A DNA stretch of 64,000 nt from Ornithodoros turicata (GCF_037126465.1 NC_088202.1:26768213-26832212); one strand, 5' to 3'. Shown: positions 10,011 through 22,576, counted from the stretch's first letter. Program-made: numbers and translations. The notes: generated from the sequence alone by a model not told the origin.

Positions 10011-11229
10011 TAACGCCAACGGGGAGTACGTGTAATAATAAAGCATTATCCGGTTTAATACCCACCGATATTTCTTCTCTCTACCTTTCGCTTTTTCATT
10101 TCTGCAGATCTTCTTATTGATGCACGTTGCATATCATTACAAAAACAAGACTGCATCACCCAAAAAACGAAGAACAGGTGCTATGCCAGTCTTGCTGAAG
10201 AACCCATGCAGTCGCATTGCCAACTGTAGGATGGGACAATAAGCGAAACTTTGCCCACGCCACATTTCAAAAATAGTACTGCTCTCGCCCCAAAAACGAA
10301 CAGCAGGATCAATTAGTGCTAGGCAGACAGTCCCACACTGAACTGCCTCGTATTACCAACTCTAGGATGGGAAAAGCCAATGCCAAACATCCCTGAGGAG
10401 CCTTCATTGGGATCGCAATAGTGTATGCAGCAAAGATATACAACCCGATCCTAGAATACAAAGGAGCGAAACACTTTCATGACGGTGACGGACATACGCC
10501 TCAGCAACTAACACTGTTCAGTGACTTGAAAGCACCTGGCTTTACAGAAGAGACATCCCTTCCTATCAAACATTGTGTTTTTTACTTGACCTACCGCAAT
10601 TCCGTTATCATTAGAGAAACCAGCGACATCTTAGCCCGCATGAAACGTCCAATCCGACAGTGGTGCATGCACGTTAGTTGCAGGACACGTGATTTCGCTC
10701 AAATGACTACGCTCTCAGTCGGTTCCACCGATTGCCATTGACATCGCGAAGCCATCTTGCTTCGCGATGCAAGACGCAAGAGGCTTCGGCAGTAGTGGTA
10801 CACACTGACCACTGGCTGCTGGCAAGACACAGGGGATGTGGGCACCATTAAATTAGCAAATAATTAGCAATTAGGACCCCCCGAGTAATCAGCATCCTCC
10901 AGTGAGTCACCACACCAACTGGGGAGCATCTAACTCGTGTCCACACCACCCTGTGTGTTGCTGGCAACCAGTGGTCATCAAAAAGAAAAAAATAGAGAGA
11001 AATAGAGTGGACAGAAACAATTTATTCGAAAATCAATGATGCCCTGTCGAAGAAATCACTCTGAAACGGCTGAGTGACCAGCGACCGCATTGCTGCTTGT
11101 TGACGGCCGGTAGTTGCAGGGATCGACGTCAGGTGGCTACCTAGTCGCAAGGCATCACTCCAGATGGTGCCACAATCATGGCTCTATGCGTGAAAGACAA
11201 AAGAACAACAAAATACTAGCAGCGGGTAA
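10011..11229. other. Gene-poor interval with imperfect repeats
   Basis: Two imperfect copies of a unit containing AGGATGGGA and AACGAACAGCAGG lie at about 10150-10370. A 106-codon ORF at 10421 has no motif and is not called. Confidence 0.4.
10742..10769. repeat. Short perfect hairpin
   Basis: CATCGCGAAGC (10742-10752) and GCTTCGCGATG (10759-10769) are exact inverted copies with a 6-base loop. Confidence 0.8.
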
Positions 11230-11890
11230 AAATTGCAACAAGAAAGACACTGCTATACATGTCTAAACATGCGAGAGTGTGTACAAAACATCGGGAATGA
11301 GGCCTTACCGCTACGGCAAATGCTAAACATGCGACAGCACGGAGAAAAGGCTTAAGTCGAACGCTTAGCCCTGCGTCACCCACATCGTTACGAAACTCGA
11401 GGGCTAACACAAGATAAAAACAGCAAACGCACAAGCACTGCTAAACAAGAGAGAACTGATGTTCTGAGGCGGGAACACATAGAACGTACAAATACCTATA
11501 CAACGCGGGTTACATACATACATACAATGTGGGTTCCAGTCCTATAGCTGGCTAAGCTTTTCAGTGACTTCCATCTTTCACTGCTAAACAAGTCCAGACA
11601 TGCGACAGCACAGAGAAAACACATCGGGAGAAAAGCCTTAAGACGATCGATTAGGACTAACCGCAGGGTCACCACACAACAGCTAACAGAAGATGACAAC
11701 CACAAAATGCTAGACGCAGGGTAAAAAAGGAACACCGCTAAACGTGCGACAGCATGGCGAAAAGGTTTAAGATGCACAACGCTACGAATGGCGTGGAAGT
11801 CACTGCTAAACAAGTCCAGTCATGCGGGGCAAAAGGCTTAAGACGAGCTCGGTAAAAATGTGCAAACATCGGGAAAGAGGCCTGACTGCT
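11230..11890. repeat. Array of diverged ~100-200 bp repeats
   Basis: Copies of a unit with GCGACAGCACGGAGAAAAGG followed by CTTAAG recur at about 11330, 11600, 11745 and 11825 with variable spacing, mixed with GCTAAACAAG runs. This looks like a decayed satellite. No coding. Confidence 0.6.
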
Positions 11891-13069
11891 ACAGCAAATC
11901 ACTCACCTCTCCCTCGCATCGACGGAGCGTCTGCTCCTGTCAACAGCAGGCCTTAACTGACGTGGCGTGGCAACGGCAGTGGAGTGCAGCTGTAGCTTCC
12001 ACAGTTTCGCCACGAAAACCACCGCCCCTCTTGACCACGTGATCATCCGTAACGAATCCCGACAAATTAGCCGGAAAACGGCGCCAAAAAGCGCGCGCTG
12101 GCTGATCGAACTGCGCATGTGCGCTGCGTGCCCTCTCCACACCCTCTCACTCGAATTCTCTCCCCCCCTCTGTTCCGAGCGCTTCGCCAGGCCATCTGCT
12201 AATATTATCGAGCAGCAGAAAATGAAAATCCAGAAGACGAAGGAATTCACATGTACAAATTTATTGACACGGTAAACATATAAACAAGAAGCAACATTTG
12301 AATGCAAGTAAATGTACACGATTATTACAGAATACTGTAGAATAAATAAAGAATAAATAGTGCCGAGCAACAGCAAGTGTGACTATCATATTATACAATC
12401 CTGAAGGGAACCTATTAGGTTTGGAGAAAGTAGATATTATTACACACATACATAGCACGTGATGAGTCGCAGAAGCCATCCTCTTCATCCCAGCTCAATA
12501 ACTAGAATTGTCAGGTGACAGGGGCCACATGCTCGCGAATCGCAAGGCCACGAACAGCTGTCGGAGTCTGAATAAAAAAAAGGAACCTGTTAATGATATG
12601 GTAAACCCGAGCCCAGGCAACGTTAATTGGCTGAATACGCTATGCAAGATATGCTCTCGTTACGCTCCTAATGACAAAATTCGAGGAGCCCGGCGTACGC
12701 GATGCATGCTGTTTTCCTTTTCATGCAGAACAGTGTATTACACATAAGACATTCAAATAGCGCAACAAAACGCAACAAGTAACGCCACGCATAACCATCT
12801 AACAGATCATGAGTGATAACCGGCAGAAAGTGATGTAAAACGGGACAAGGCGTTCCTCCATACACACAGTTAGGCGACACTATTGAACGTCTGATCACTG
12901 ACATACATCATACGTTTGTCTGCTTACCTTTCATTCAGGCGTTCGTCCATGGCTCGAACATCTTCGAAATCCACGAAACGAAATCACCGTCTCCTCACAT
13001 ACGTAGACGCAGCTACACAACGGTCAGACGAGTCGGCGCCTCGGAGAAACGAACGCGGGAGAATCCACC
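11891..13069. other. Non-coding interval with a CpG-rich block
   Basis: A GC-rich block at about 12000-12190 includes CACGTGATC and GCGCGCGCTGG. Both strands give ORFs without motifs. The rest is AT-rich. No gene is supported; the block could be a promoter or a relic element. Confidence 0.4.
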
Positions 13070-13420
13070 AGTTAAATGAGCCTCAGCCAATCATGATCGA
13101 GAAAGGTCACGTGGGAGACCGGAGCCAATGGAAAGTAAATAGCCGAAATTTGGCGGGAAATGCCAGCGGCGACACTATTTTCGCGGCGGCGAAACCCGCT
13201 TACTGTGCCTCCTCTGGCAACGGCAGAGCAACTGACTCCACGAGACGCACGAGAGCCAACTCTCGACTGATGGAAGCGCCGCCTCTCTCATCCCCTCGTG
13301 GGCGCGCTCCCAAGGGCCCGAAACGCGCCAGTTCCTTTGCGGGATAAAGTGAGGCGCTTCATTCGTTTCACGTCATCGGACGTCAGAAAACGTCATAAAT
13401 TAAACGTCATGGAGACAACC
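13070..13420 (+). promoter_or_regulatory. Promoter-like CpG block upstream of a spliced ORF
   Basis: The block holds CCAAT boxes at 13087-13091 and 13125-13129, an E-box CACGTG at 13108-13113, and an E2F-type site TTTGGCGGGAAA at 13149-13160. Four ACGTCA motifs (ATF/CREB half-site type) start at 13370, 13380, 13390 and 13404. It is CpG-rich against AT-rich surroundings and lies 200-550 bases before the ORF at 13614. The combination is that of a housekeeping or cell-cycle promoter; function is inferred from motifs only. Confidence 0.5.
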
Positions 13421-13613
13421 GGTGGCTAGTGATTACTGATGGGTTCCCATGAGGATGAATTCGTTTTTTGAGCGATAATCGGCCGTTTTCAAATTTGTTC
13501 GCGAGCGCTCAAACAGGCGACAGCGCGGCAGCTGTTCCGGTTGGAGCCGGCGTCCAGGGAGTCGCCGGCGTCCGTTGCAGACGGCTCGTGTTGTGTAGCG
13601 GTTGTGTTGGACT

Positions 13614-14423
13614 ATGAGTTCTGATTTTTCCTGTTTAAAAACGCAAGCTGTATCATGTGAGTGTCCTCGAACAGTCACAGCTACCAGGGAAGATGCCTGC
13701 GCAACATTTCTGCTCTGCTTCTTGGTGAAGAAACTATTCGAGCGTCCGAAGGCCTCGTACCCTATACCCGGTCAACGACTGCCAACAGGTAAGTTATTTG
13801 TGGTTGCTTGTTGACTTACAACACCGCATTCACTTCGTGCATTGTGAATAAGTTGCGTAACAGTTACCGTAAATCGGGACCGGAATACGCTGCGACCGAG
13901 ACAGACAGTGTAGCTTTGCAGATACGATGGTAGACTATATTTCTTTTCGTGAAACAATATCATCCAAATGTTATGATTAAATACCCGCTCACGTCGTACT
14001 GTATATGACAGTACTGTAAGTATGATTCTCGGTGACTTCGCTCGACCATGCGCTCGGAAAGTTTCGTCCGACTCGTTGACTTAGTAGCTGTTCTGTAGGT
14101 AGCGCCAAAGCCAAGTTTGTCAGGCTATTAGGCATGAATATATCATTGTGAAGTAGCGCAATAAAAATTATTTTTTTGTACTAAGGTCGCTCATCACACT
14201 GGCTGCGAGATTCTCACAAGCCGCCTACCACCGTTCTTATTTTTCGCGTTCAATGGCACCTTTATTCTTTCTATGTACATTGCACCTTTCACATGCATAG
14301 CTGTATATCTGATAATTTTTTTTTCATCTTGCAGCCACTGAGCTCCAGTCCCCAGTAGCAGTCCTTGCCAGAGGCAGTCCGACATTATCAGGCTTCTTCA
14401 AGCAAATACTGGAGCAATATTAA
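13614..14423 (+). CDS. Candidate two-exon host gene, 87 codons, unknown function
   Basis: Exon 1 coding 13614-13788 starts with ATG (Met-Ser-Ser-Asp-Phe) and ends CCAACAG before a consensus donor GTAAGT at 13789. A polypyrimidine tract and CTTGCAG end the intron at 14334; exon 2 coding 14335-14423 ends in TAA. The phase-1 junction keeps the frame open (codon GCC across the junction), giving 87 residues ending Phe-Phe-Lys-Gln-Ile-Leu-Glu-Gln-Tyr. A poly(A) signal follows at 14467. Upstream lies a CpG-rich promoter-like block. I do not recognise a domain; exon 1 has several cysteines and a short hydrophobic stretch (FLLCFLV). It could be a real short protein or a spliced non-coding RNA with a chance ORF. 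Confidence 0.4.
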
Positions 14424-14466
14424 TATCATGCTGTGTACGTGTTGCTTGCATAACCATATGTCGCAC

Positions 14467-14472
14467 AATAAA
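14467..14472 (+). terminator. Poly(A) signal AATAAA
   Basis: Canonical AATAAA 44 bases after the stop codon of the two-exon ORF, in the right orientation to end its transcript. Confidence 0.4.
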
Positions 14473-14479
14473 ACACTTC

Positions 14480-15224
14480 ATGTAACAAAAACAACCAAGG
14501 CTCCGTCATATTCCAGTAACTCCCACTGCATTCCGACAAACGCAAACAAACAAATAACAGTGAATGGAAGAAAAAAGGAACAACAAAGCAAAACGCGAAG
14601 CAGAGCAGAGAGGAGGAAAGTAGTGAGAGAGAAACGGATGACACGTCATTTACGTCATTCGCGACATAATCAAAAAAGAAAAAAAATAGGGTGGCTAGTC
14701 CTCAGTCATTGGTCCAGCTCCGGAGGTCACGTGAGTTTTCAGCTACAATACATCTCTACTACAGCTTCGCGCCCCTGGCGTTCCCTGCAGAGCCGAGTTT
14801 CGGTTTCACTCTTTCTTCTCTCGGCGCGCGCTGTTAGTGGCAACGGGTTGCTTCTTCGCTTCTGTTTCAATCTCGCTTCTTTGCGTATGTTCATTTGAAA
14901 ACTCTTCATAAAGGGAGCACGAACTGCGCTTGCGTCATCATTCTGATCAAATACTTGGAAAACGTCATCTGTGGAGGAAGCCTTTTAAGTCCACTGTCTG
15001 GAATGGTTGCAAGCACGTCATGAAATGCGCCAGGAACAGATGAAGACGGTCGACCGCATCTTACCGTCGGACAGGCGGACAAAAAAGAAGTCCAGCTTTA
15101 GCATGGCTAATCTATATTGGGAACACAGTTTGGATCTAGAAGACGATGTGTAGATAAAAGAGATGCATTTCTGTACAAGACTCATTCTCTTCTTTTTCTT
15201 TCGTGCAACGTGTACACACGCAAC
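14480..15224. other. Interval with a second promoter-like block
   Basis: ACGTCATTTACGTCATTCGC at about 14643-14662, ATTGGTCC at 14708 and TCACGTGAG at 14734 resemble the block at 13.1 kb. No ORF with motifs follows before 15225. This may be the control region of the P-loop ORF next to it. Confidence 0.35.
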
Positions 15225-15346
15225 ATGTCTTCCTCAGAGCCTTTTTGTTTCAGACATCCTTTTCGTTGTATTTTAAGTGGTCCCTCCATGTGCGGTAAAT
15301 ACATGTTCATAGCGAACATGTTGAGGAACCTGAATGATGTCGTGGC
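15225..15346 (+). pseudogene. P-loop ATPase-like ORF, 5' part, cut by hAT-A
   Basis: The ATG at 15225 opens a frame reading FRHPFRCILSGPSMCGKYMF, which has the shape of a Walker A loop (GxxxxGK) after a short beta strand, with Tyr where Ser/Thr usually follows the Lys. The context HPF..I.SGP..CGK..F resembles P-loop proteins of Polinton-like or packaging-ATPase-like invertebrate elements; this is family resemblance from memory, not a search. The frame runs up to the 8-bp target duplication of hAT-A at 15339-15346. Beyond the far end of hAT-A, from 60278, the same frame can be followed for about 65 codons. Confidence 0.45.
15339..15346. repeat. hAT-A left target-site duplication
   Basis: GTCGTGGC directly before the CAG end at 15347. 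The partner at 60278-60285 is GTCGTGGA, 7 of 8 identical, the length expected for hAT elements. Confidence 0.65.
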
Positions 15347-18098
15347 CAGAGTGTTGAACCGGAATCGAACTGAACCGGAGTTTTTTGCCAACCCGAACCT
15401 AAGCTGCGCCACTATATTTTCACCGGCCTGGAACCGAACCTGAACCTGAGCTAACGAAAAATAGCGTTCCGCACCAGTTCCAGAAATGATTCAGGGCTCT
15501 TCTCTATCACCTTTGGACGCGAATGCTACCTGGGCATGCATGCATCGCACTCATGACCAGAGCTCGGCATTTCGGTCCGAAATAACTCACGATCACGATC
15601 ATCTGATAAGGCGAGCGTGAGGCTGAAGCCAACTCGCTCTCACGCTCAGGCTGATATGGCGCGCGATCGCTGTGCATCATGAGCGCGATACTGGATGGCA
15701 CTCATCCTCGCGCCCCTGATTATCGCAATCACGACGTCGAACGAATGAGTTGATCGCGCATGCTGCGATCACCATGAGGGTGATTGCATGAGTGCGATCA
15801 CGATATCAGGCAAACGCCGTTCGTGTGATATCTAGGCATTATCGCACTCACGCGATCACCATGCAATTGCGTTGTTGACACGTGGCATCGTGCACACAGC
15901 AAAGGCAGTGAGGGCGTGAATTTCCTGTTGTGATTGTGCTTTTATGCCAAAATAGCTGTTCGACGTCGGGTGTGGGGTCTTTTGGACACTGGTTCTGCGA
16001 CAGGTACTGCGCCGCTGCTACAGCAAAGAATCATGTCCGATCGCGTTGATAAGCCCCACACCATGGGTGACTTCGCTGTCCCCGATTGGCTGCAAGACCA
16101 CTTCAAATATATCGGCAGCTCTAGTGACGGCGAGAAGACATTTATGATGTGCCTTCACTGTAACACGCAAAAGATTGGAAAGAGAAGAGCAGTGGGAAAT
16201 TTCGTACGACATCTAGAGGTAAGCCCTTTGTGTTCCATGTAATAATATTCCGGATAGAAACATTGTGCAACCCAATCTTTGCCTGCCTCAAAAATACGTG
16301 CTCAAATTCTCGGCTAGTCTATCGGCGCAATGTGTTTTGTACTTAACGTAATGATACCCCAGAGTCTGGGAGTCAGCAAATTTGAATTTCTTGGCAGAGC
16401 TTGCCAAGCTTGCAATTAACTATTGCGTGGAGCTCCAACTAAAACCATGGCACATGGCCTTTTTCATGGCTCATTAGATCAGTATGGAGACGGGAACAAC
16501 AGCACGTGCTAAAATTGTATAATGACGTGACGTACTTACAACCCGCAAATTGGAAACTGCGCTTCGGAATTTAATAGATGAAATCATAACCGCTTGTAGC
16601 AAACTCCACTGCTGCGCTGATTGTAAATATATGTTGGCAAAAGTCGACAATTTTACTTTCACTTTATTGTATTGCGACCCCTATTCGTTAATCACCTAAT
16701 CATCAAGGCACATCTCATCCTGCCCATTGTGCCGCGGGGTAGTGGCCCGCACCTCACGTGACGAAATTCATCATCATTAATTTATCTGTTGTTGTTGTTT
16801 ATTGCATTGCAGCTGATGCACAAAAATGAGCACGCCGCTGTTGAAGCGAAGAGGAGGAGAACATCATCGGCTGAGCCATCTGCCCGTCAACCTCTAAGGA
16901 AGTTGAATTCGTCAGAGACCCAACAGGCATTCAACAGGCTCGTCACAGAAATGATCGCCACTGACGGGCTCTCATTGAACCTTACTACCGGCGTTGGATT
17001 TCAAAGGCTGGTATCTTTTCTGAGGCCTGATGTCAACATACCATCACCAAGGACTATAAGCCGACAACTGGAAAAGCTGGCGCGGGTTTACGCAGTGCCC
17101 AGCCTGAAAGAGGAGATAAGCAAATGTGGACCTATGACACTGCATTTCATAGTGGACATCTGGTCTAGTCGAGCCAGATCTTCCATACTAGGAGTCAAAG
17201 TACAGTACATTAAAGACTGGTCCCTCGTTTCCCATGTCGTTGCGTTCAGACACCTTCTACACTGTAAAAAATTGCCGTAAAGTTTACGGTCAAAATCCAT
17301 TTTTTGCCGTAAAAAGAACAGGTATGCTACCGTAATTGGAAATACGGTCCAAGTAGTGTAATTAATATGGCACCACTGAAATATGCCGTAATTATGAGGT
17401 TATCACCGTAAATAAGACGGTAGTGCGTCCGTAATCCTGACTACGGTCAAATGGCTGTATATTTTACGGTAGTCCTCCATATTGTCACATTGCTTTCCAG
17501 TATCTGACATCGTGCTACGCTTTGGAAACAGTGAATTTTAATAAATGGTTGATTGCAGTACATGTATACATGCATCTGGTGGCACAGTGTTGTTATGCAT
17601 TGTATTTCATTAGATGCCAATTTCATACTTCAGTAACTTTCATATCTACTGCTGTACGTTCACACCTCGGGATGTCTTACAAACAGTGGATATCATTGTT
17701 TAGCACACCGTGTGCTCTAAAGACAAGAACACACGAAAAACAGACACGAACAGACGGGAGCTTTTACTGTTCAGGATATTTAATATGACAAAGTACCCTT
17801 GTGCAGCGTGTACTAGCGACAGAAACGCAATGACACTGGGGCCCAGCCTACACTGCCAGCTTCTTCACTACAAAGCCTACTTACGCTGGGAACAGCGTGA
17901 CGGATTTCTAATATACACAGATATTACATAAACGGACAGAAAAATTCGTGCCAAAAAGAAACAGAACAGGGCTGCAGCGCGCAATGTTGCCGGCAGCAGT
18001 GTAGCCGCGTCGGCGGCATTTGCAAAGTCAACGATGGCGAAGGGCGCACACATCGTCATCGCGAACGTCATTTTCAAATTGACAGACGGCGTTTGCAA

Positions 18099-21000
18099 AT
18101 GGCGACGGGGAAGTCGATGCAAGTTCTATGTGTCCAAATGCAGCGGGTTTCAGGTATGTATAAAGTGTTATTGTGTCTCAACACTCACCTCACATTGCGC
18201 TGTGATCATATTTCGCATTGCCGAAAGGTGTATCCGCAGCGCACGTTTAATTATTGCACGATTACGTCTTCCCTACTAGGCAGAACGGGGCCGCCTCACG
18301 AAGCAGATTAGAAGTTCAAATCCCGCTGGCGGAGCAAATAAACGTACTGTACTCCCAGAAGACGCGTACTTTCGCCTTATTGCACGCGAAAAGGAAAATG
18401 ATCCTGTGTACTATTTCCAGGCACCGTTACTTGAAGCTACTGCCTGCTATAAGAAACTGAGCAAGCTCCGAGCGCATATGCCCACTGATGTAACCTGGAG
18501 GTAAGTTATCTTGCTGATGTGTTAGATTTACTTCTTTGTCCCACATCAGTGCTTCAAGATACTGAATGCTAAACCGTTCTGCTGTAAATTTTGTATTCTA
18601 GGTGAAAAGATCTAAGAACATGCGTATAGGACATATGATGGGCTTCATATGCGTATGTACTTGTCGATGTGGTGTTACTTGTACGATGTCGTGGTTGTTG
18701 AACATGTTTTACGTGTTCTTGACGCCTGTCTAATTTGTTCGGTTCCAATCTGTTCCAGCAGAGATGGTCACTTCTGGGCACACCATCCTTCCTGGCCAAG
18801 TCGCGTGGAAAGGCATCCAAGACACGCTTGGCCTTGGATCACTTGCTGAAAGAAGACCCAGGAGTGGGCATCTCTTTTGCAAGGTTTCTCGTGACACAGA
18901 GTGAGTATTTATCGTCAATCGGTCTTGCATCACCTTATCGTTTCAATCCTTCACTCTGCAGCAGCACATTTCAACTAGAAACTGATATTATTCCGGCTTA
19001 TTTTATTTAGCCGTTTGTACCGCCGTTCTTTAGTGACTGTAACACATGTCTGGAAAGGTAGAACATAGCTGGTGTCCCTTATAACTTCATATGAAATTAG
19101 GGTTTTTTGTTGGGTTGGCATGCTGCTTGTCCAACCTTGGACATTAGCATTCCTTTGCGATTTAAATCGCGTCTTTTTACCCACTTAGAATTTGCTGCAA
19201 TAAGTGCATAGCATGGCGGATAATGTTCGGTGTCCCTCTCCTTATTTTTTGTCGGAAACAAAGTCGTTGAGTAAAGCTACTGGTCGCTGGCTAGTACATG
19301 TAGCTGCCTATCTTAAATATTGAGAGCTGGGTGATTTCACGCCGGATCAGGCAGGGTGGTCCGGTCGACCTGTTCAATTTTTTTCTTTCAAACATATTTT
19401 AAAGCCTTGTCCCTAGGAGGCATATTGGCGCTGAAAGAAGTTGAAAATAATTGGTGGTTATTTTTTAATGCAATATTATTCAGATGTGGGCATTTCGACC
19501 ATTGCGCTTCCGACGCAGTGTGATGCCGCGTATCATCATAACTTTTTGACATATTTAGCTGAATTTGTTTTCCACGTATTGTCTGGGGTGGGTTGCACTG
19601 CATACGAAGTTCTGAAGATCCTAAGGTTTGCCTTTGAGGAGATAAAAAATCGCAAAGTTGCCTCATTTGTAAAATATGGTACGTTTTGGCTGTGATGGCC
19701 AGTAGTTAACTACATGTAGTTAAACTACTACTTAAACTACCTGAATGTAGTTAAAAAGTAGTTATGAACTACTTGCAGAATTGTAGTCGCAACTACTAGT
19801 TAAAATACTATTTCGAGTAGTTAACTACAGTAGTTAGGTTACTGCATGTGCCAACTACTTCCGATTTTGCCACAAGTTTTACGACACGACTGTGCTTCAG
19901 ACGTTTACCTTGAGCTACATGTTTGATGAGAACGGAGGTGTAGAGCAATTGTGCCGTGCATGTGTACTAAATCTTCACTTTTAATGCTTGTCTAGTGAAG
20001 CCTCATTTGCATGAATTTGCATTGAAACCGCACAGGGTGGCTACATGATCGATCATCGTGGCTAAGCCAAAATATTTTACGGTCCACAGTGGCGCAATCG
20101 GCACCCACCACAATATTTGTGCGTGGTGCATTAATCTGTGGCGAAGGAGCCTGAGTGTAAATGGCGTACATGGTCCGTCGTAAGCGGAAGCTTTCACTCC
20201 ATAGAAAATATTTCCGCAGCAAGCTCTTTTGTCAGCGCATAATATACAAGAGTCAGGCAGTGGACTTTACGACAGTATGTGAATTAAATGACGTAGGCAC
20301 AAGAGTATATTTTAAATAACATTATCACTGCTTGTGATTCATATTTAGGTGTCCAAGAATACTACAAGGGATTGGTGTTGATGGACAACGTTAAGTATGT
20401 AGTTATAGATGTATTTAAACTACATTGCAGTAGTTAAAGAAGTAGTTTTGACTACTCTTCTGAAAAGTAGTACTAGTTAAACAACTCAATTAGAGTAAAC
20501 TAGTAAAAGTAGTAGTACTAGTTAAACTACTCCACTGCGAAGTAATTAGTAGTTATAGTTTAACTACTGTAGAAGTAGTTAGTGGCCATCACTGCGTTTT
20601 GGGAACCTCACAACTCGTCCCCCATTTGTGATACCGGAAAGTAATCTGCATCATTGTGTTCGTCTCGAAATGCGCTTTCTTCGCATAGCGAGTACATCGT
20701 ATTGTGAATTAGGGCAACGGCCCCAACAGTCTTTTTATGAGGGGTGCTTATGGAAAATACGTAAATTCCACAGCGCGTATCCCATATACACTTCCCACAA
20801 ACACTTCCCACTCGTGACATCGTTCATTTTACTCACACACCACAGACGTTCTTCGGGACGACTCAAAACAGCACATTAAAAAAAAATGCTTCAGGGATGG
20901 TCAAAGTTAGGTTCGTAACACAATGTCGTCCGCAACGTAATTTCGACCATCTCTGAAGCAAAATTTTTTTTGATGTGCTGTTTTGAGTCGTCATGAAGAA

Positions 21001-22576
21001 CGTTTGTGAGTAAAATGAACGATGTCACGAGTGGGAATATATGGGATGCGCGATGTCGAATTTACGCATTTTCCGTAGATACCCTTCACAAAAATACCGT
21101 TGGGGACGTTGCCCTTATTCGCAATACGATGTACGCGCTATGCGGAGAAAGGGCATTTAGAGACGAACACAATGATGTAGGTTATGTTCGAGTATCACAA
21201 CTGGGGGCCGAGTTGTGAGGTTCTCAAGGCGTACCATATTTTACAAATGAGGCAATTTTGCGATTTTTTATCTCCTCAAATGCAAACCTTAGGATCCTCA
21301 GAACATAGGATGCAATGCTACCCACCCGAGACACAAGGTGAAAAGAAAATTCAGCTGAATATGTCAAATAGTTATGAAGATACGTGGCGTCAAACTGCGT
21401 AGGAAGTGCAATGGTCGAAATGCCCACATCTGAATGATAATTCATTGAAAAATAACCACCAATTATTTTCAACTACTTTCAGCGCCAATATGCCTCCTAG
21501 GGACAAGTGTTTAATATATGTTTGAAAGAAAAAAAATGGAGAGGTCGACCGGACCACCCTGCCTGATCCTGCGTGAAATCACCCAGCTTCTGTTTCTCCC
21601 TAGCAGTAAAAAAGTGTGGTACCCTCTGTAAGGCGGCTTGTGCACCGCGATGCTGTGCTCTGCTCTCCGTAGTATTTATTCATCCAGAATGCAAGAAGCA
21701 TTACAGAGTTGTTTCTTTGTTATGACTATAGTCTAAAAACTGAGTAGTAAAGAAAAAGAAAGTCCACTTTGATTACAAAATGTTATACTGGTGCGGCGTA
21801 AAATGATTAGTTGGTAAAATGAATGCAAGGCAAATGGGGAGGTGGTTCCAATCATGATTTGTGCTCGGAACAAAGAAATCAGTGTTAGATTCAACAAACT
21901 AACCTTCTCATTCCTGCATGCATCCCCCGTGGCACTACTCATCAAAATTAAAAATATATACTTCGCTTCACCGACGGCATTGCTAATTCTTTCACTTAAC
22001 ACGTATCTTGTGATTGGAACTACCTGTTGAATTTCTCGGCATGAATTTCTCGGCATGTATTTCCTGGAATAATCTCAGTGACATTTGTGACTCTATGAGT
22101 GAAGCATGGTTATTTTGTAACCAAACATATTCTTCTTTACAACAATTTTAGACCACATCTATAATGACAAACACTCTAACATCATTGCGTCTTCACACAG
22201 TCACTCCACACAAATCATCAATGTCTAACAAGATTTAAATCAAATATGAGTGATTTAAGGTCTTTATGACCAGTATAAGACCTTAAGATATTTCTTTGCT
22301 TGTATTGGAAAGTACTCAGCCACCACCATAAAGGTGTCTGTACTAGTGCCACCATACTGAATGTGTAATGTGTGTGCATCCGGAGCTGCATTCCAGTGGT
22401 AGCACTGTCGTACTACATATCCTGCATTTTCTTTCTTACAGGAGTATACTGTGTACCAGCCCTGCAGGGGCAGCAAGCTGAAGAATAGAGCCGCAACCAC
22501 GAAGAAGTTCTGGGGATTGTATCGAAAACAGCAGAAGTGTAAGGGAACGTTTTACTTGCTAACCAGATACACTTAA
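18099..22576 (+). CDS. Spliced ORF carried by the TA element, unknown function
   Basis: Exon 1 18099-18153 (ATG GCG ACG GGG) ends CAG before GTATGT. Exon 2 18284-18500 (acceptor TAGGCAG) is open for 72 codons in the matching phase and ends GAG before GTAAGT. Exon 3 18764-18900 keeps the frame (WSLLGTPSFLAKSRGKASKT) and ends before GTGAGT. A terminal exon after TTTCTTTCTTACAG at 22442 reaches TAA at 22574-22576 in one frame, but joining directly from exon 3 would use another frame ending near 22486, so its phase or a missing exon is unresolved. AATAAA lies at 22662. The protein is basic, with Tyr/Lys-rich exon 2; no known domain. It may be a captured host gene or an undescribed transposition protein. 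Confidence 0.4.
19326..21587. mobile_element. Foldback element with ~650-bp arms
   Basis: The two halves are long inverted copies. The ends read GCTGGGTGATTTCACGC inward on both sides, and the centre lies near 20880-20940. The left arm is split by a hAT MITE (19690-20594). It lies in the intron between exon 3 and the terminal exon of the TA-element ORF. ORFs in the arms mirror one another and are not genes. No target duplication was recognised. Confidence 0.8.
19690..20594. mobile_element. 905-bp non-autonomous hAT element
   Basis: The ends are CTGTGATGGCCA and, read inward from the right, CAGTGATGGCCA. They are flanked by an exact 8-bp duplication CGTTTTGG at 19682-19689 and 20595-20602. 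Subterminal regions are dense in AGTAGTTA/TAACTACT repeats. No transposase. Removing it restores the foldback arm. Confidence 0.85.
21588..22441. other. Intron-like, non-coding part of the TA element
   Basis: AT-rich sequence with no motif-bearing ORF. A pyrimidine tract at 22425-22441 serves the terminal exon acceptor. Confidence 0.4.

Noticed and set aside
11903..12376. 157-codon minus-strand ORF with a hydrophobic N terminus
   Set aside because: The hydrophobic start comes from AT-rich sequence and the rest from a GC-rich block; no motif or splice context.
12916..13347. 143-codon plus-strand ORF
   Set aside because: Start is an alternative codon region, composition is Arg/Ser-rich from CpG sequence, and it overlaps the promoter-like block.
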